NCBI RefSeq assembly: GCF_001713395.1
Contig: NZ_CP016450.1
Coordinates: forward strand, 3,048,001-3,112,000
DNA length: 64,000 nucleotides
Source: Sinorhizobium sp. RAC02
GTDB taxonomy: Bacteria > Pseudomonadota > Alphaproteobacteria > Rhizobiales > Rhizobiaceae
Direction: 5' to 3'
Shown here: positions 63,828 through 64,000 of the stretch, in pieces
Layout of the letters: every line of letters starts with the position of its first letter
Numbering within the stretch: position 1 is the first letter of the stretch
Made by a program: the position numbers and the translations under genes
The notes under the pieces: generated by a model
Told to the model about the DNA's origin: nothing
Database searches by the model: none
Seen by the model: only the letters and a program-made list of their open reading frames with translations

Positions 63828-64000
63828 ATGAGCGGAACCCTCGTCCTCGTTCGCCACGGCCAGAGCGAATGGAACCTGAAAAATCTCTTCACCGGCTGGC
63901 GTGATCCGGACCTGACGGCGCTCGGCGTCGAAGAGGCCAAGACCGGCGGCAAGGCGATCGCCGAGACCGGCATCAAGTTCGATATCGCATTCACGTCGGA
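63828..64000 (+). CDS. gpmA: 2,3-bisphosphoglycerate-dependent phosphoglycerate mutase, 3' end cut by window edge
   Basis: Only the first 57 residues are visible. They start [18 protein letters not shown], the phosphohistidine signature [10 protein letters not shown] with His at about residue 10, followed by [18 protein letters not shown], which binds substrate. This is typical of GpmA, catalysing 3- to 2-phosphoglycerate in glycolysis. It lies 26 bases after dapB with GGGAGAC upstream. The rest lies beyond the window. Confidence 0.93.
   Translation, partial: MSGTLVLVRHGQSEWNLKNLFTGWRDPDLTALGVEEAKTGGKAIAETGIKFDIAFTS

Overview
This 64 kb window is chromosomal DNA from an alphaproteobacterium, almost certainly a member of the Rhizobiaceae (Rhizobium/Agrobacterium/Ensifer/Shinella group). 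The reasons are the high G+C content, the rhizobial Tad/Cpa pilus gene order, the mgsA-glk-ABC exporter-dapB-gpmA order, a YejABEF importer next to MepA, and short intergenic repeats typical of that family. The genus cannot be fixed from the sequence alone. There is no rRNA, CRISPR array, prophage, integrase or insertion sequence. Both edges cut genes: a phosphomannomutase on the left and gpmA on the right.

Layout. (1) 1-7.3 kb: housekeeping and accessory genes, namely phosphomannomutase, tRNA-Leu(CAG), an HPP/CBS membrane protein, two Rnk-like proteins, a DUF488 protein, 5-formyltetrahydrofolate cyclo-ligase, and an MFS exporter with its own FadR-type regulator preceded by a perfect 31-bp palindrome. 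(2) 7.3-20.8 kb: a hydroxyproline catabolic island. It holds a Ser/Cys-type proline-racemase-family enzyme (predicted trans-3-hydroxy-L-proline dehydratase), two FCD-type GntR regulators, a DapA-like deaminase, a LysE exporter, a ketimine reductase, a 2-oxoglutarate semialdehyde dehydrogenase, a polar amino acid ABC importer, a DadA-like FAD oxidoreductase and a fused aconitase X (predicted cis-3-hydroxy-L-proline dehydratase). (3) 20.8-24 kb: tautomerase/NTF2-like/GST operon opposite an HxlR regulator, tRNA-Ser(GGA), a small membrane protein and MsrA. (4) 24-36.2 kb: nucleoside uptake and salvage, with a BMP-type ABC importer, cdd, purine nucleoside phosphorylase, deoC and deoA on the plus strand and upp, add and deoB on the minus strand. 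(5) 36.3-48.3 kb: a Tad (Flp) pilus locus with a 59-residue pilin gene, cpaA-F, tadB, tadC, a TadD-like lipoprotein, two TadE/G-like pseudopilins and a separate secretin-N-domain protein. (6) 48.4-59.4 kb: leucyl aminopeptidase, a MarR regulator, an NlpC/P60 hydrolase, ghrA, yejABEF and mepA, a grouping consistent with cell-wall peptide turnover and reuse. (7) 59.5-64 kb: mgsA, glk, an MsbA-like exporter, dapB and gpmA.

How the genes work together. In the hydroxyproline island the two dehydratases would both make 1-pyrroline-2-carboxylate, which the ketimine reductase converts to L-proline. The FAD enzyme, DapA-like deaminase and aldehyde dehydrogenase form the D-hydroxyproline to 2-oxoglutarate branch. 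Intergenic regions of the island share TTGTAT half-sites and small inverted repeats that look like operators for the local GntR proteins. In the nucleoside island imported nucleosides would be split to bases and (deoxy)ribose phosphates, then passed to DeoB, DeoC and Upp. Known chemistry plus gene order support these readings, but the substrate assignments are inferences. The most interesting points are the coverage of several hydroxyproline isomers without a visible dedicated epimerase, the operator families in that island, and the stand-alone secretin-N protein in the pilus locus.
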